From positions 2,356,001-2,420,000 of the forward strand of contig OZ253558.1 of the NCBI GenBank assembly GCA_965262745.1: a DNA stretch of 64,000 bases, read 5' to 3'. The translations under genes and the position numbers were made by a program. Positions 51,671 to 60,089 of this stretch are shown in pieces; position 1 is the stretch's first letter; each line of letters begins with the position of its first letter. This DNA comes from JAJECS01 sp965262745 (GTDB lineage: Bacteria > Chloroflexota > UBA11872). The notes beneath the pieces were generated by a model. It saw only the letters and a program-made list of their open reading frames with translations, ran no database searches and was not told the origin of the DNA.

Positions 51671-52400
51671 GCTGGTCCACCTCGGCGGCGAAAGCTCGAT
51701 ACGCGGCGGCGGCGGCTCCAGCGGGGTCATGCTCGAAGATCGTGCTTCGGAACCCAGGCGCCTCTGCCAGCCGGACGCTGCGGGGTATCACCGCCCGCGC
51801 CACGTGCTCGCCGAAATGTCCTCGCACCTCGCGCGCCACCTCCCATGCCAGGTTATTGCGGCGATCGAACATTGTCAGCAGATAGCGAACCCGCGGCGCT
51901 TGCGCACGTAGGCTTCGCGTGCGGTCCAGCGCGTCCATCAGACTCGCCAGTCCCTCCAACGCAAGGTACTCACACTGCACCGGCACGATGACCTCGTCGC
52001 ATGCCAGGAGCGCGAGCATCGTGGCTCCCTCAAGCGATGGCGGGCAGTCAATCACAATGTGGTCGTAGGCTTCCAGAACTGCCGCCAGTGATTGCCGCAG
52101 GTCGTCTCGCTCACCAAGCAGATAGGCCCCCATGCGTCGGTCGCCGGGCATGAGCATCAATCCCCCACGGCCGGTCATCACCGTTGCGCTGGCGACGGAC
52201 GCTTTGCCTGTGAGCACGTCGGCAATCGTTGGCGACAGCGGCCCGCTGCCGATAAGCCTGGTGGTGCTGGCCTGCGCATCGAAGTCGATGAGCAGCACAC
52301 GCTGATCCATCTCCGCGAGCGCAGCTGCCAGATTGACCGCGGTTGTGGTCTTGCCCACGCCGCCCTTCTGGTTTGCGATCGCGCGAATGCCGGCTGTCAA
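51660..52400 (-). CDS. parA: Chromosome partitioning ATPase ParA (Soj)
   Basis: A 246-residue ATPase of the MinD/ParA family, with the deviant Walker A KGGVGKTT (residues 12-19). The LLIDFDAQAS and VIDCPPSLEG segments follow, and the C-terminal region has RSVRLAEAPGF. The start is TTG, the only codon that fits the family length; it overlaps a DnaA-box-like sequence at the edge of the candidate origin. It works with ParB and parS in origin segregation. Confidence 0.95.
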   Translation of the reverse strand: MTAGIRAIANQKGGVGKTTTAVNLAAALAEMDQRVLLIDFDAQASTTRLIGSGPLSPTIADVLTGKASVASATVMTGRGGLMLMPGDRRMGAYLLGERDDLRQSLAAVLEAYDHIVIDCPPSLEGATMLALLACDEVIVPVQCEYLALEGLASLMDALDRTRSLRAQAPRVRYLLTMFDRRNNLAWEVAREVRGHFGEHVARAVIPRSVRLAEAPGFRSTIFEHDPAGAAAAAYRAFAAEVDQHGA

Positions 52401-52910
52401 TCCACAGACCTCTGCCAGTCCTACGTTCCTGATCTATACCAATTCTCGTAGCAATAGACGTCGGCAAGGGGAAACCGTGGATAGCGGCGCCAACGACGCC
52501 TCGGTCTAGTAGTGACCGGCGGCGAGGTTAGCGTAACCCGTGCGTGCAGGGGCTGTGGGGCGAGGTGGATAGGTGCCGCGCGAGGTCGCCAAAGATTGAG
52601 AAAGCGGGGAGATGTCAACAATGCAGGCAAGATATCCACAGGTTGTCGAGGGTTTTCCACACCTTTGCGGCGTGCGGTACCGGTGAGCGCCTAGTTAAGC
52701 CGTGGTCAAGGGAGCGCGGGATCGCGGCGGTGCGGGGTGCTGCAAGGAGGTGTCCGGCGCTTCCGCGGCACCGGTGCAGGCCGCCCGTCGGTGTCAATCC
52801 GAGCAAGGCAAGGAAGGTCAGGACCAATCGCAGGTGGCCAGGTGAGTCCACCGAATGGGTTTCGCCCGATCCCTGCGCGGGCACGGCGCTGGCTGAGAGG
52901 AATGGACGAG
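52401..52910. other. Candidate replication origin (oriC) between parA and dnaA
   Basis: 510 bp without a gene. DnaA-box-like 9-mers, compared with TTATCCACA on either strand: CAATCCACA (52398-52406), CGTGGATAG (52476-52484), GGTGGATAG (52564-52572), ATATCCACA (52632-52640) and TTTTCCACA (52653-52661). The last two have one mismatch each. A relatively AT-rich stretch lies at about 52421-52460. The region sits directly downstream of dnaA and upstream of parA. Confidence 0.6.
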
Positions 52911-54269
52911 CTAGGCGATGTCGGCGAGTTGAGCGCGGATCGTCTCGATCTGGTTCTTGAGGCCGTCGTCGAGTTGCAGTAGCCGCTCGATCTTGCGGCA
53001 GCCGTGGAGTGCCGTGGTGTGGTCGCGGCCGCCGAGGGTGCGTCCGATTTCTGGCAGTGAGAGCGAGGAGTCGTTGCGCAAGAGGTACATCGCCACCTGG
53101 CGGGCGTGAACCGTGGGCGCGTCGCGACGCGAGCCGGTCAGGTCGGCGATAGGCACCGCAAAGTGCGCGGACGTGCAATCGAGGACATGCCTCGCCGCTA
53201 CGGGGCGCGGGTGCGAGGCGGCACCAAGGCCGTCGAGCGCACTGGCGGCCGTCTCTGGCGTCAGCGGCAGCCCACTCAACTCGGCGTAGATAAGCGTGCG
53301 GCGGAGGGCGCCCTCGAGTTCCCGCATGTTCCGGCGCACCCGCTGCGCCAGGAAATCTGCCAGCTCGAGCGGAAGGTGAGTCCCTTCGCTGGCGGCGAGG
53401 GTTTCGAGAATCGCCCGGCGCAAGTCGAGATCCGGCGCTTGGAGGTCCGCGACCAAACCGGATTCGAAGCGGCTGCGCAAGCGGGCGAACAGTCGGGGAA
53501 TCTCCGAAGGCGGCTGGTCGCTGCTGAGAACGATCTGACGCCCGCGGGTGTAGAGCGCGTTGAAGGTGTGAAAGACCTCCTCCTGGGAGGTCTCGGTCCG
53601 CGAGAGGAACTCCACGTCGTCGATGAGCAGCACGTCCACCGAGCGATAGCGCTCACGAAAGCGCCGGGCGCGGGCGCCGCGGTCCTCGGTGCGGATGGAG
53701 TGCAGCAGATCGTTGGTGAAGGTTTCGCACGGGACGTAGAGCACGCGCGCGTCAGGATTGCGCGCCGCGATGGCGTGCCCGATGGCATGCAGGAGATGGG
53801 TCTTGCCGAGACCCACGCCGCTGTAGAGGAACAGCGGGTTGTAAACCTGGCCGGGCGCCTCGCAGACCCGCAAAGCCGCGGCATGGGCCAGGCGGTTCGA
53901 CGTGCCGACGACGAAGCGCTCGAAAGTGAGGCGCGGGTGCAGGCCCACCGTCGGGCTCGACGTCGGGGCCTTGGATTGAGGGTCCGCGAGCGCCGGCGTC
54001 GTGACGGGAGTCGCCGCCGGGCTGACAACAATTGTAACCGCCACGTCACGACCGGAAGCTTTGGACGCGGCGCGCGTGACAACGTCACGGTAGCGGCGGT
54101 CGACAATCTCCTTGGCAAAGACGGTGGGCACTCCCACCACAATCTCGCCGCCGTGCGCCTGCACCAAGTGCGCACCCTGAAACCAGGCGAGATACTCAGC
54201 CTTGGGAACCTCGAGCTGCAGCACGCCGAGAGCGGCTTCCCACGTTCGATTGGTGACGGATTCGGCCAA
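52911..54269 (-). CDS. dnaA: Chromosomal replication initiator DnaA
   Basis: A 452-residue AAA+ initiator that opens the origin. Domain I begins TWEAALGVLQLEVPKAEYLAWF. The Walker A motif is GVGLGKTH (residues 151-158), Walker B is LLIDDVEFL, and an Arg finger region lies in RLFARLRSRFESGL. Domain IV has the DnaA-box-binding helix-turn-helix with GGRDHTTALHGCRKIERLL. The start is TTG at 54269. Neither dnaN nor rpmH/rnpA flank it, unlike the usual dnaA neighbourhood. Confidence 0.96.
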   Translation of the reverse strand: MAESVTNRTWEAALGVLQLEVPKAEYLAWFQGAHLVQAHGGEIVVGVPTVFAKEIVDRRYRDVVTRAASKASGRDVAVTIVVSPAATPVTTPALADPQSKAPTSSPTVGLHPRLTFERFVVGTSNRLAHAAALRVCEAPGQVYNPLFLYSGVGLGKTHLLHAIGHAIAARNPDARVLYVPCETFTNDLLHSIRTEDRGARARRFRERYRSVDVLLIDDVEFLSRTETSQEEVFHTFNALYTRGRQIVLSSDQPPSEIPRLFARLRSRFESGLVADLQAPDLDLRRAILETLAASEGTHLPLELADFLAQRVRRNMRELEGALRRTLIYAELSGLPLTPETAASALDGLGAASHPRPVAARHVLDCTSAHFAVPIADLTGSRRDAPTVHARQVAMYLLRNDSSLSLPEIGRTLGGRDHTTALHGCRKIERLLQLDDGLKNQIETIRAQLADIA

Positions 54270-54701
54270 CGGTTGACGAGGCTCCGGTGCGAGGGGCGAG
54301 CCAATAGAATAGCTATCTGCGGTGGGGCGGGCAACCGGCCTCCAAACCTGTTAGCGGCGAAAATGTCCAATGTGACGGCGAGGATTTTTTAGGCAAGCAG
54401 CGGAGACGCCGGTAGAAGCGACGCGAGGGATCCACGCCACCCGGTCCATGGGGTCGCGTGGCGCGCTGCCGACGGGACCCACCGCCGGGGGCCAGGGGGC
54501 GGCGTACAGGTGGGGCGGCGGCGGTCGCACGGCCCCATGGGATTCGGCCGCCGCCGCTCGGCCGCTCCGGCGGACGCGAAACCTTGGCGACACTTGGGAC
54601 GTGGAAAGGTTACCAAAGTATTGAAGTGGGGCTGCGCCGATACCCGACAGCGGCGATATACTGGCAGGGATGCGATCGGCGGCGAAGATGGATGGTCGAC
54701 G
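54270..54701. other. dnaA upstream region without a gene
   Basis: 432 bp. It holds the dnaA promoter close to the start codon and a TATACT box at 54657-54662 near the plus-strand small gene. It contains no rpmH or other coding frame with a plausible start, and no clear DnaA box was seen. Confidence 0.6.
54306..54334 (-). promoter_or_regulatory. dnaA promoter
   Basis: On the minus strand TTGCCC, a 17-bp spacer and TATTCT, about 37 nt before the TTG start codon of dnaA. Confidence 0.6.
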
Positions 54702-54857
54702 ATGCGGGTGATAACAGGCCTGCTGGCGGGCATTGGGTTCCTGGTTGTGCTGCTTTTCCTGGCAGCCATCGGGCTCTTTGCCTTTGACGAGGTGAAGCGC
54801 CGCATGGCAGGCGCCGAGGGCGAGATCGGGACTCCCGAGGAGACGCCTGGGGCGTAG
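54702..54857 (+). CDS. Small single-span membrane protein
   Basis: A 51-residue frame, MRVITGLLAGIGFLVVLLFL followed by AAIGLFAFDEVKRRMAG and an acidic tail. One membrane helix with a positively charged cytoplasmic face. It is preceded by TATACT at 54657-54662. It converges on the VTT-domain gene, leaving 12 bp. Function unknown; small size limits confidence. Confidence 0.55.
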   Translation: MRVITGLLAGIGFLVVLLFLAAIGLFAFDEVKRRMAGAEGEIGTPEETPGA

Positions 54858-54869
54858 AGGCGCGGCGGC

Positions 54870-55439
54870 TTAGGCGCCGAGCACCCCAAGGAGCTCGACA
54901 CCGAGGGCGCCGGCGAAGGCGAACCCGATGTTCTTGATCGCGCGCCCTGGCCACGAGGCGGCAATGAACTTGACCACGCCGAACCGACTGGCGCCGGCGA
55001 TCATGCCCGCCACGTCGAAGACCGGATTGGGAATCATCGCCAGCACGAAGAGCGTCGCCACCCCATGCCGATCCATCCAACGTTTGATTGACGGGTAGCC
55101 GCGGACGTTCTGCACCACCCCGCGCCCGCTCCAGCCGATGTAATAGCCGGATAGCTCGCCGATGGTCTGGCCGGTGGCGGCCACCAGACCCACCAGCCAC
55201 GGATCGAGCGCGGCGCCGAAGGCCGCCACGCTCACCGCGCCCGGAGCCGGCAGGATAACGGTGGCGGCGGCGACGATGGTGATGACGAACACCGCCAGAT
55301 ATCCCAAACCGGCGAAGCGCTCCTGCACCTGGTCGCTGTACACGACCGCGAGGACGGCGATGGTGAAGACCGCCAGCAGGCCCACGACCTGAGCACCGCG
55401 CCGCAGCCACGGGCGGGCGCCGGGGGTGTCAGCGGTCAA
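54870..55439 (-). CDS. VTT-domain (TVP38/TMEM64/DedA-like) membrane protein
   Basis: A 189-residue membrane protein. The conserved VTT segment contains PAPGAVSVAAFGAALDPWLVGLVAATGQTIGELSGYYIG, with the family's G-x-x-x-G and acidic residue in the re-entrant loop. A later helix has FVLAMIPNPVFDVAGMIAGASRF. Related proteins act as lipid scramblases or transporters. Its GTG/ATG start region is followed upstream by REP copy B. Confidence 0.85.
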   Translation of the reverse strand: MTADTPGARPWLRRGAQVVGLLAVFTIAVLAVVYSDQVQERFAGLGYLAVFVITIVAAATVILPAPGAVSVAAFGAALDPWLVGLVAATGQTIGELSGYYIGWSGRGVVQNVRGYPSIKRWMDRHGVATLFVLAMIPNPVFDVAGMIAGASRFGVVKFIAASWPGRAIKNIGFAFAGALGVELLGVLGA

Positions 55440-55479
55440 GGCAGATCAGATGGGCTGGCCGCCGGGCGAGGATTGGTAG

Positions 55480-55499
55480 GGGCGGTTCGCGAACCGCCC
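55480..55499. repeat. REP-like palindrome, copy B
   Basis: GGGCGGTTCGCGAACCGCCC, identical to copies A and C, between the TPP-enzyme stop and the VTT gene start. Confidence 0.8.
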
Positions 55500-55521
55500 T
55501 TCCGGACGCCAGGAGCGGCCG

Positions 55522-57123
55522 TCACGGGGACACGGGATCGAGCCGGTATTCGATCAGCGTGGGGCCCGAGCGGGCCAGGGCGCGACTGACGGCCTGGGCC
55601 AGCGCATCGGGATGGTCCACGGCCTCGGCGGCGGCGCCGTAGGCGCGGCCGAGGGCCACGAAGTCCGGGTTGTACAGTCGCACGTCCACGCTGCGGCCGC
55701 CGAAGATGTTGCGAAAGTGCCCGTCGATCGCGCCGTAGGACTGGTCGTTGAACACCACGGCCACCACGGGCAGGGCCTCGCGCATGGCGGTGGCCAGCTC
55801 CTCAGAGGCAAAGAGGAAGCCGCCGTCGCCGCTGAGGGATATCACGGGGCGGTCGGGACAGGCGATCTGCGCGCCGATGGCCGCCGGCAGGCTGAAGCCC
55901 AGGGTGCCGAAGTAAATCGGAAACATGTAGGACCGCGGCACGTCAACGGGGAACAGCGTCGCCGCGTGGTAGCTGGTGAGCGTCATGTCGTTGACGAGGA
56001 CCGTGTCCGCGGGCGTCACGCGGCGCAGCGCGCCGAGGATGGCGGCCGAGCGGGGATCGTCCAAAGCGTCCTGGGGCAGGCGGCGCAGCTCGGCGAGCCG
56101 ATCGTCGATGCCGGGGTCGGAAGGCGGCGGCTCGTCCGGCAGGGCCTCGAGCAGCTCGGTGAGGGCCGTGGCGGCGTCGCCGTGCAGCGCCACGCTCACG
56201 GGCCGCCCGCGGCCCAGCGCGTCGGCCGCCCGGTCGATCTGGATCAGCGTGTCCGGCAAGGGCATGCGCCCGTCCTCGGTCATGCGCGCGCCCAGGCGGC
56301 AGCCGACGACCAGGACCACGTCACGGGTGCGCAGAAAGTCGTAGAGGCTGTCGTCGCGGCGGTTTTTGCAGCCCAGCGAGAGCAGATGGGACTCGGGGAA
56401 GGCGCCCTTGCCGGTTTGGGCCGTGAGCACCGGGGCGTTAAGCCGCTCGGCGACGGCGGCGATTTCGGGGCCGGCGTCCATGGCGCCGCTGCCGACGTAG
56501 AGCAGAGGCGCGTCGGCGTCCGCCAGCAGCGCCGCGGCCTGGTCCACGTCCTCTGGCGCGGGTGCGCGGGGAGCCGCGTGCAGCGGCTCGGGTAGCGCAA
56601 CGTCGGCGCTGGCCGTGAGCAGATCCAGCGGAATCTCGATGCTGACGGGGCCGGGCCGGGCGTTGGCCATGTCGCGCAGGCCCCGTTGAATCGCATGTGG
56701 GATGTCGGCCACCGTCTCGACAAGCTGATGATGGGCCACGAGCGCGCGCAGCAGACCCGATTGATCGCGCAACTCATGCAGCTCGCCGGTCTCGGCGGGC
56801 TCGGACCGCACGCCAAGGGCCGTGGCGATGTGCAAAACGGGTGAGGACTCGCCGTAGGCCTCGGCCAGCCCGGTGGAGGCGTTGGTGACGCCGGGACCGG
56901 TGATCGTGACGACGCACGCGGTGCGGCCCGAGGCGCGGGCGTAGCCGTCGGCCATGAACGCCGCGCCTTGCTCGTGCCGCGTGACCACTAGCCGCAGGTC
57001 GGGCGCGTCGAGCAGCGCGTCGTAGAGCCCGCCGTTGTGCACGCCGGGAATGCCGAAGAGCGTGGTGATCCCGGCCCGGCGCAGACCGGCCACGACGGCT
57101 TGCCCGCCGGTGAGGTGCGGCAT
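55522..57123 (-). CDS. Thiamine-diphosphate-dependent enzyme (acetolactate synthase-like)
   Basis: A 533-residue ThDP enzyme with Pyr, central and PP domains. The catalytic glutamate is E51 in TRHEQGAAFMADGYAR. The PP-domain metal motif is LSGDGGFLFASEEL ... NDQSYG. FAD-binding residues are not evident, so it may be a decarboxylase, oxalyl-CoA decarboxylase-like or sulfopyruvate-type enzyme rather than true acetolactate synthase. No small regulatory subunit gene follows. Confidence 0.85.
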   Translation of the reverse strand: MPHLTGGQAVVAGLRRAGITTLFGIPGVHNGGLYDALLDAPDLRLVVTRHEQGAAFMADGYARASGRTACVVTITGPGVTNASTGLAEAYGESSPVLHIATALGVRSEPAETGELHELRDQSGLLRALVAHHQLVETVADIPHAIQRGLRDMANARPGPVSIEIPLDLLTASADVALPEPLHAAPRAPAPEDVDQAAALLADADAPLLYVGSGAMDAGPEIAAVAERLNAPVLTAQTGKGAFPESHLLSLGCKNRRDDSLYDFLRTRDVVLVVGCRLGARMTEDGRMPLPDTLIQIDRAADALGRGRPVSVALHGDAATALTELLEALPDEPPPSDPGIDDRLAELRRLPQDALDDPRSAAILGALRRVTPADTVLVNDMTLTSYHAATLFPVDVPRSYMFPIYFGTLGFSLPAAIGAQIACPDRPVISLSGDGGFLFASEELATAMREALPVVAVVFNDQSYGAIDGHFRNIFGGRSVDVRLYNPDFVALGRAYGAAAEAVDHPDALAQAVSRALARSGPTLIEYRLDPVSP

Positions 57124-57279
57124 TGGAAGCGCTCCGGGTCTGGGCGGATGAAGCCGCGCTGCTGGGCGGGGCTAGCGTAGCGCCTGATGACCAGGCGCGA
57201 TTTGCCCGCCCATGGGCGCCTTCGCACAATGGCCCTGACCCCGCCCAGCGGGCACGCTGAGGCTGCGAAAGGATGAACC

Positions 57280-57726
57280 ATGGCAGATATCACTCGCCGC
57301 GCGGACGTGATGTGGACGGGAAGTCTCTTCGATGGCGACGGGAACTTCTCGGTCGGGAGCGGCGCCTTCGCGACCCAGGGGGTGACCTGGGCCTCGCGGA
57401 CCGAGGAGCCGGCGGGCAAGACGAGCCCCGAGGAGCTGATCGCCGCGGCCCACGCCAGTTGCTACGCGATGGCGCTGTCGCACACGCTCACCGAGGCGGG
57501 CCATCCGCCCACGCAGCTCGAGGTGTGGGCGACGGTGACCTTTGCGCCCAAGCCCGGCGGGGGCATGATGGTGGCGTCCAGCGCGCTGACCGTGCAGGGC
57601 ACCGTGGACGGCCTGGACGCAGACGGCTTCGCCGATCTGGCCAGCCAGGGCGAGCAAGGCTGCCCGGTCTCAAACGCACTGCGTGGCAACATCGAGATCA
57701 CCCTCGACGCGTCGCTCGCGGGCTAG
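57280..57726 (+). CDS. OsmC/Ohr-family peroxiredoxin-like protein
   Basis: A 148-residue OsmC-type organic hydroperoxide reductase. The two redox cysteines are C61 in HASCYAMALS and C128 in EQGCPVSNAL. Each occupies the conserved OsmC position in an EELIAAAHASC and CPVSxAL context. AAAGGA precedes the ATG. Reduces peroxides using lipoyl or thiol donors, which may connect it to lipoyl-protein metabolism; that link is inference. Confidence 0.9.
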   Translation: MADITRRADVMWTGSLFDGDGNFSVGSGAFATQGVTWASRTEEPAGKTSPEELIAAAHASCYAMALSHTLTEAGHPPTQLEVWATVTFAPKPGGGMMVASSALTVQGTVDGLDADGFADLASQGEQGCPVSNALRGNIEITLDASLAG

Positions 57727-57755
57727 CACCCGCCCGGCGGCGGATGCTTTGGTTG

Positions 57756-57775
57756 GGGCGGTTCGCGAACCGCCC
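57756..57775. repeat. REP-like palindrome, copy C
   Basis: GGGCGGTTCGCGAACCGCCC followed by TTACG, just after the osmC stop. It is followed by a diverged ATGCCGA...GGAATCTCG segment of the other repeat class. Confidence 0.8.
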
Positions 57776-57921
57776 TTACGAGGGCTGCGAGGCCGAGCGG
57801 TCATGCCGAACCACGAGAGGAATCTCGAATTCAGGGTTCCTGCGTGGCCTGACGGAGGCCCGTCGGCCATGCAAGGACGAGCGGCGCGGGGCAGTGAATC
57901 GGTGAACAAGGAGCAACTCCA

Positions 57922-58182
57922 ATGAGCGTAGGCAGCCGAACGACAGCGGGTCCCTGGACGGGAGCGCCGGAGCTGGCGGCGGCGATCGAGCGCTTGCTCG
58001 ACGCCATCGACCAAGGCCGCGGCGCCGATGTCCCGGCGGCCCTGACCGAGGTGGACCGCCTCACGGCAAATCTGGACCGCACGGTGCCCGCTCAGCTGCG
58101 GCACTTTCTAGCCCAACGCGCCTACCAAAAAGCCCTGGCGGCACTGCGCGGGGAGGCTACTGAGGCGCACAGGTCCAGATAG
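57922..58182 (+). CDS. Small helical hypothetical protein
   Basis: An 86-residue protein, mainly helical (ELAAAIERLLDAIDQG ... ALTEVDRLTANLDRTVPAQLRHFLAQRAYQKALAAL). AAGGAG precedes the ATG. No family recognised. It lies just upstream of the CopG/PIN pair, separated by 79 bp, and may be independent of it. Confidence 0.65.
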   Translation: MSVGSRTTAGPWTGAPELAAAIERLLDAIDQGRGADVPAALTEVDRLTANLDRTVPAQLRHFLAQRAYQKALAALRGEATEAHRSR

Positions 58183-58237
58183 GCGGGTCCGGCGGCAACG
58201 ACAGTTGACGTGCGGCGGGCCATAGGTCAGTTTTGCA

Positions 58238-58254
58238 GTAAGACTCGGTAAGAC
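58238..58254. promoter_or_regulatory. Direct-repeat operator candidate of the CopG/PIN module
   Basis: GTAAGAC at 58238-58244 and again at 58248-58254, spaced exactly 10 bp (one helical turn) and ending 7 bp before the start codon. Ribbon-helix-helix proteins commonly bind such spaced half-sites. Confidence 0.5.
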
Positions 58255-58261
58255 AAAGAGC

Positions 58262-58519
58262 ATGCCGCGAACAACCAGGACGATCACAGTCTCCTTGCCA
58301 CCTGAGTTGGCGGACCGGGTGGACGAGGTGATGCAACAGCAGGGACAGTCGCGCAGCGAGTTCGTGCGGGAAGCGCTGCTCCGCTACATGGACGAGTGCG
58401 AGTGGCGGCAGCTACTGCAGTACGGCGACCAGCGAGCCAGGGCGCGGGGTATCGGCCCTGAGGACGTGGCGCCCCTGGTGGACGAGGACCGCGCCGAGGC
58501 CAGCTCGCCCCGCGCGTGA
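58262..58519 (+). CDS. Ribbon-helix-helix (CopG-type) antitoxin
   Basis: An 85-residue protein. The N-terminal RHH fold reads RTITVSLPPELADRVDEVMQQQGQSRSEFVREALLRYM. The C-terminal half is an acidic, flexible tail suited to neutralise the toxin. Its stop overlaps the GTG start of the PIN gene (GTGA). It probably represses its own promoter through the GTAAGAC direct repeat upstream. Confidence 0.88.
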   Translation: MPRTTRTITVSLPPELADRVDEVMQQQGQSRSEFVREALLRYMDECEWRQLLQYGDQRARARGIGPEDVAPLVDEDRAEASSPRA

Positions 58520-58923
58520 AAGTAGTCCTCGACACCAACGTCATCGTCTCCGGCTTGAATTTTTCCGGAAACGAGCGCCTCCTGCTCGATCTTGCGCGCC
58601 GGGGACGATTCGCGTGGTACGTGCCGCCCTTCATCCTGGATGAGGTTGCCGGGGTGCTCGCGCAAAAGTTCGGGTGGGCAGAGGACCGCTCATTGCAGGC
58701 TCTCAGAATGCTGCATGCTGCTGCCACCGTCATCGACCCTCCGCGCCTTCTGGATGTGATTGAAGGCGGTCACGCCGACAATCGAATTCTCGAGTGCGCC
58801 GTCGCAGCCTCCGCCGACTACCTCATAACCGGCGACCGCCGCCACCTGCTGCCGCTTGAGCTGCATCGGGGCGTCAACATCCTCAGCTCCCCACGGTTCC
58901 TATCCGTCCTGAGCGACGGGTAG
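58516..58923 (+). CDS. PIN-domain toxin (putative RNase)
   Basis: A 135-residue PIN domain. The first catalytic aspartate is D6 in VLDTNVIVSGL, then a glutamate in FILDEVAGVL. The acidic pair lies in HADNRILECAVAASADYLITGDRRHLL. It belongs to the COG1569-like PIN toxins that pair with CopG antitoxins. Start GTG, translationally coupled to the antitoxin. Confidence 0.88.
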   Translation: MKVVLDTNVIVSGLNFSGNERLLLDLARRGRFAWYVPPFILDEVAGVLAQKFGWAEDRSLQALRMLHAAATVIDPPRLLDVIEGGHADNRILECAVAASADYLITGDRRHLLPLELHRGVNILSSPRFLSVLSDG

Positions 58924-58999
58924 CGGGAGGCCGATCCAGTGACGATTCACCGGGAACGGGAAAGGCCACTCAATCCGCTCCCGTGCCTGTTTGTCCCGG

Positions 59000-59005
59000 T
59001 ACGAT
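59000..59005 (+). promoter_or_regulatory. -10 element, probably of a leaderless transcript
   Basis: TACGAT followed by GGCCGCC and the ATG at 59013; 7 nt separate the box from the start codon. Confidence 0.45.
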
Positions 59006-59012
59006 GGCCGCC

Positions 59013-60014
59013 ATGATCAAGCTCGGCCTCCGCTACGCCAGCACGTCCCGCGAGCACCTGCAGCTCGTGCGGCAGCTGGGTGTCGACGGTGGCACGTTGC
59101 GGTGGATCAGGCTTCCCGGCGCGGCGGACAACGGTGGGCGTGTGGACCCGGAGGGCTTTCGCGCGCTGCTGCGGCGTTTCGCGGAGTTCGACCTGACGCT
59201 GGCAGGCATGGAGCTCAGCCGCCCGCTCATCCCCGGCGTCCTGCAGGGCGACGCGGCGCGCGCCGCTGGGGAGCTCGAGGCCCTGGGCGAGACCGTCCGC
59301 CTGCTGGGGGACCACGGCGTCGACCTGCTGACCTGCGGTTTTGCCATCGCCCATGCCGACGAGGGCCAGCACGACTGGCGCGGCTACCGCGACGAACCCC
59401 TGGGGCGCGCCGGCGCCGTGCTGCGCACCTTTGACGCCGCCCGCCTCGACGACGCCGACCTCGTCAGCTGGGGCGGCCCCGATGCCGGCGGCCCGCGCGT
59501 CGATGAGCCGGAAGTCTGGCGCCGCCTGGACCGCTTCATGGAGGCCATCCTGCCCGCCGCCCGCGCCGCCGGTGTCCGCCTGGGCTTCCACCCCAACGAT
59601 CCCCCGCTGCCCGTCTACCGAGGCGTCGCCCAACCCTTCGCCACTCCCGAAGGGCTTGAGCGCCTGCTCGACCGCTACGCCGACCCCGGCGTGGGCCTGC
59701 TCTTCTGCCTGGGCACCCTCCAGGAGTCCGGCGCCGACATGACCGCCGCCCTGCGCCGCTTTGGCACCCAAGGCAAGCTCTTCGCCATCCACTTCCGCAA
59801 CGTGCGCGGCACCGTGCCGCGCTACCACGAAGTCTTCCCCGACGAGGGTGACTTCGACGCCGCCGAGCAGATGCGGGTGCTGCACCAGGTGGGCTTCGAC
59901 GGCTACATCATGCCGGACCACTATCCGGGCGTTTTGGGCGACACCCCCGACAACGACCTCGCCCGCGCCTGGTGCCTGGGCTACCTGCGGGCGCTGATCC
60001 AAGCCACCGCCTGA
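59013..60014 (+). CDS. Mannonate dehydratase-like (UxuA family) enzyme
   Basis: A 333-residue TIM-barrel protein related to D-mannonate dehydratase, which removes water from D-mannonate to give 2-keto-3-deoxygluconate. The metal-ligand segments are LGFHPNDPPLP (His), LLFCLGTLQ (Cys), FAIHFRNVRGT (His) and MPDHYPG (Asp/His). The family FPDEGDFD segment is present. An ATG three codons upstream (59004) overlaps the -10 box and is less likely. No hexuronate isomerase genes are adjacent, so the true substrate may be another sugar acid. Confidence 0.85.
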   Translation: MIKLGLRYASTSREHLQLVRQLGVDGGTLRWIRLPGAADNGGRVDPEGFRALLRRFAEFDLTLAGMELSRPLIPGVLQGDAARAAGELEALGETVRLLGDHGVDLLTCGFAIAHADEGQHDWRGYRDEPLGRAGAVLRTFDAARLDDADLVSWGGPDAGGPRVDEPEVWRRLDRFMEAILPAARAAGVRLGFHPNDPPLPVYRGVAQPFATPEGLERLLDRYADPGVGLLFCLGTLQESGADMTAALRRFGTQGKLFAIHFRNVRGTVPRYHEVFPDEGDFDAAEQMRVLHQVGFDGYIMPDHYPGVLGDTPDNDLARAWCLGYLRALIQATA

Positions 60015-60089
60015 TCGTGGCGTCGACCGGGCGCGAGCCCAGGGTCGTTTCACCTGCGCGTCCGTGGCTGGACCCCCGCTCCCCACTGC

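Noticed and set aside
54389..54964. rpmH or another gene divergent from dnaA
   Set aside because: No L34-like basic protein is encoded; the open frames here are GC-driven shadows.
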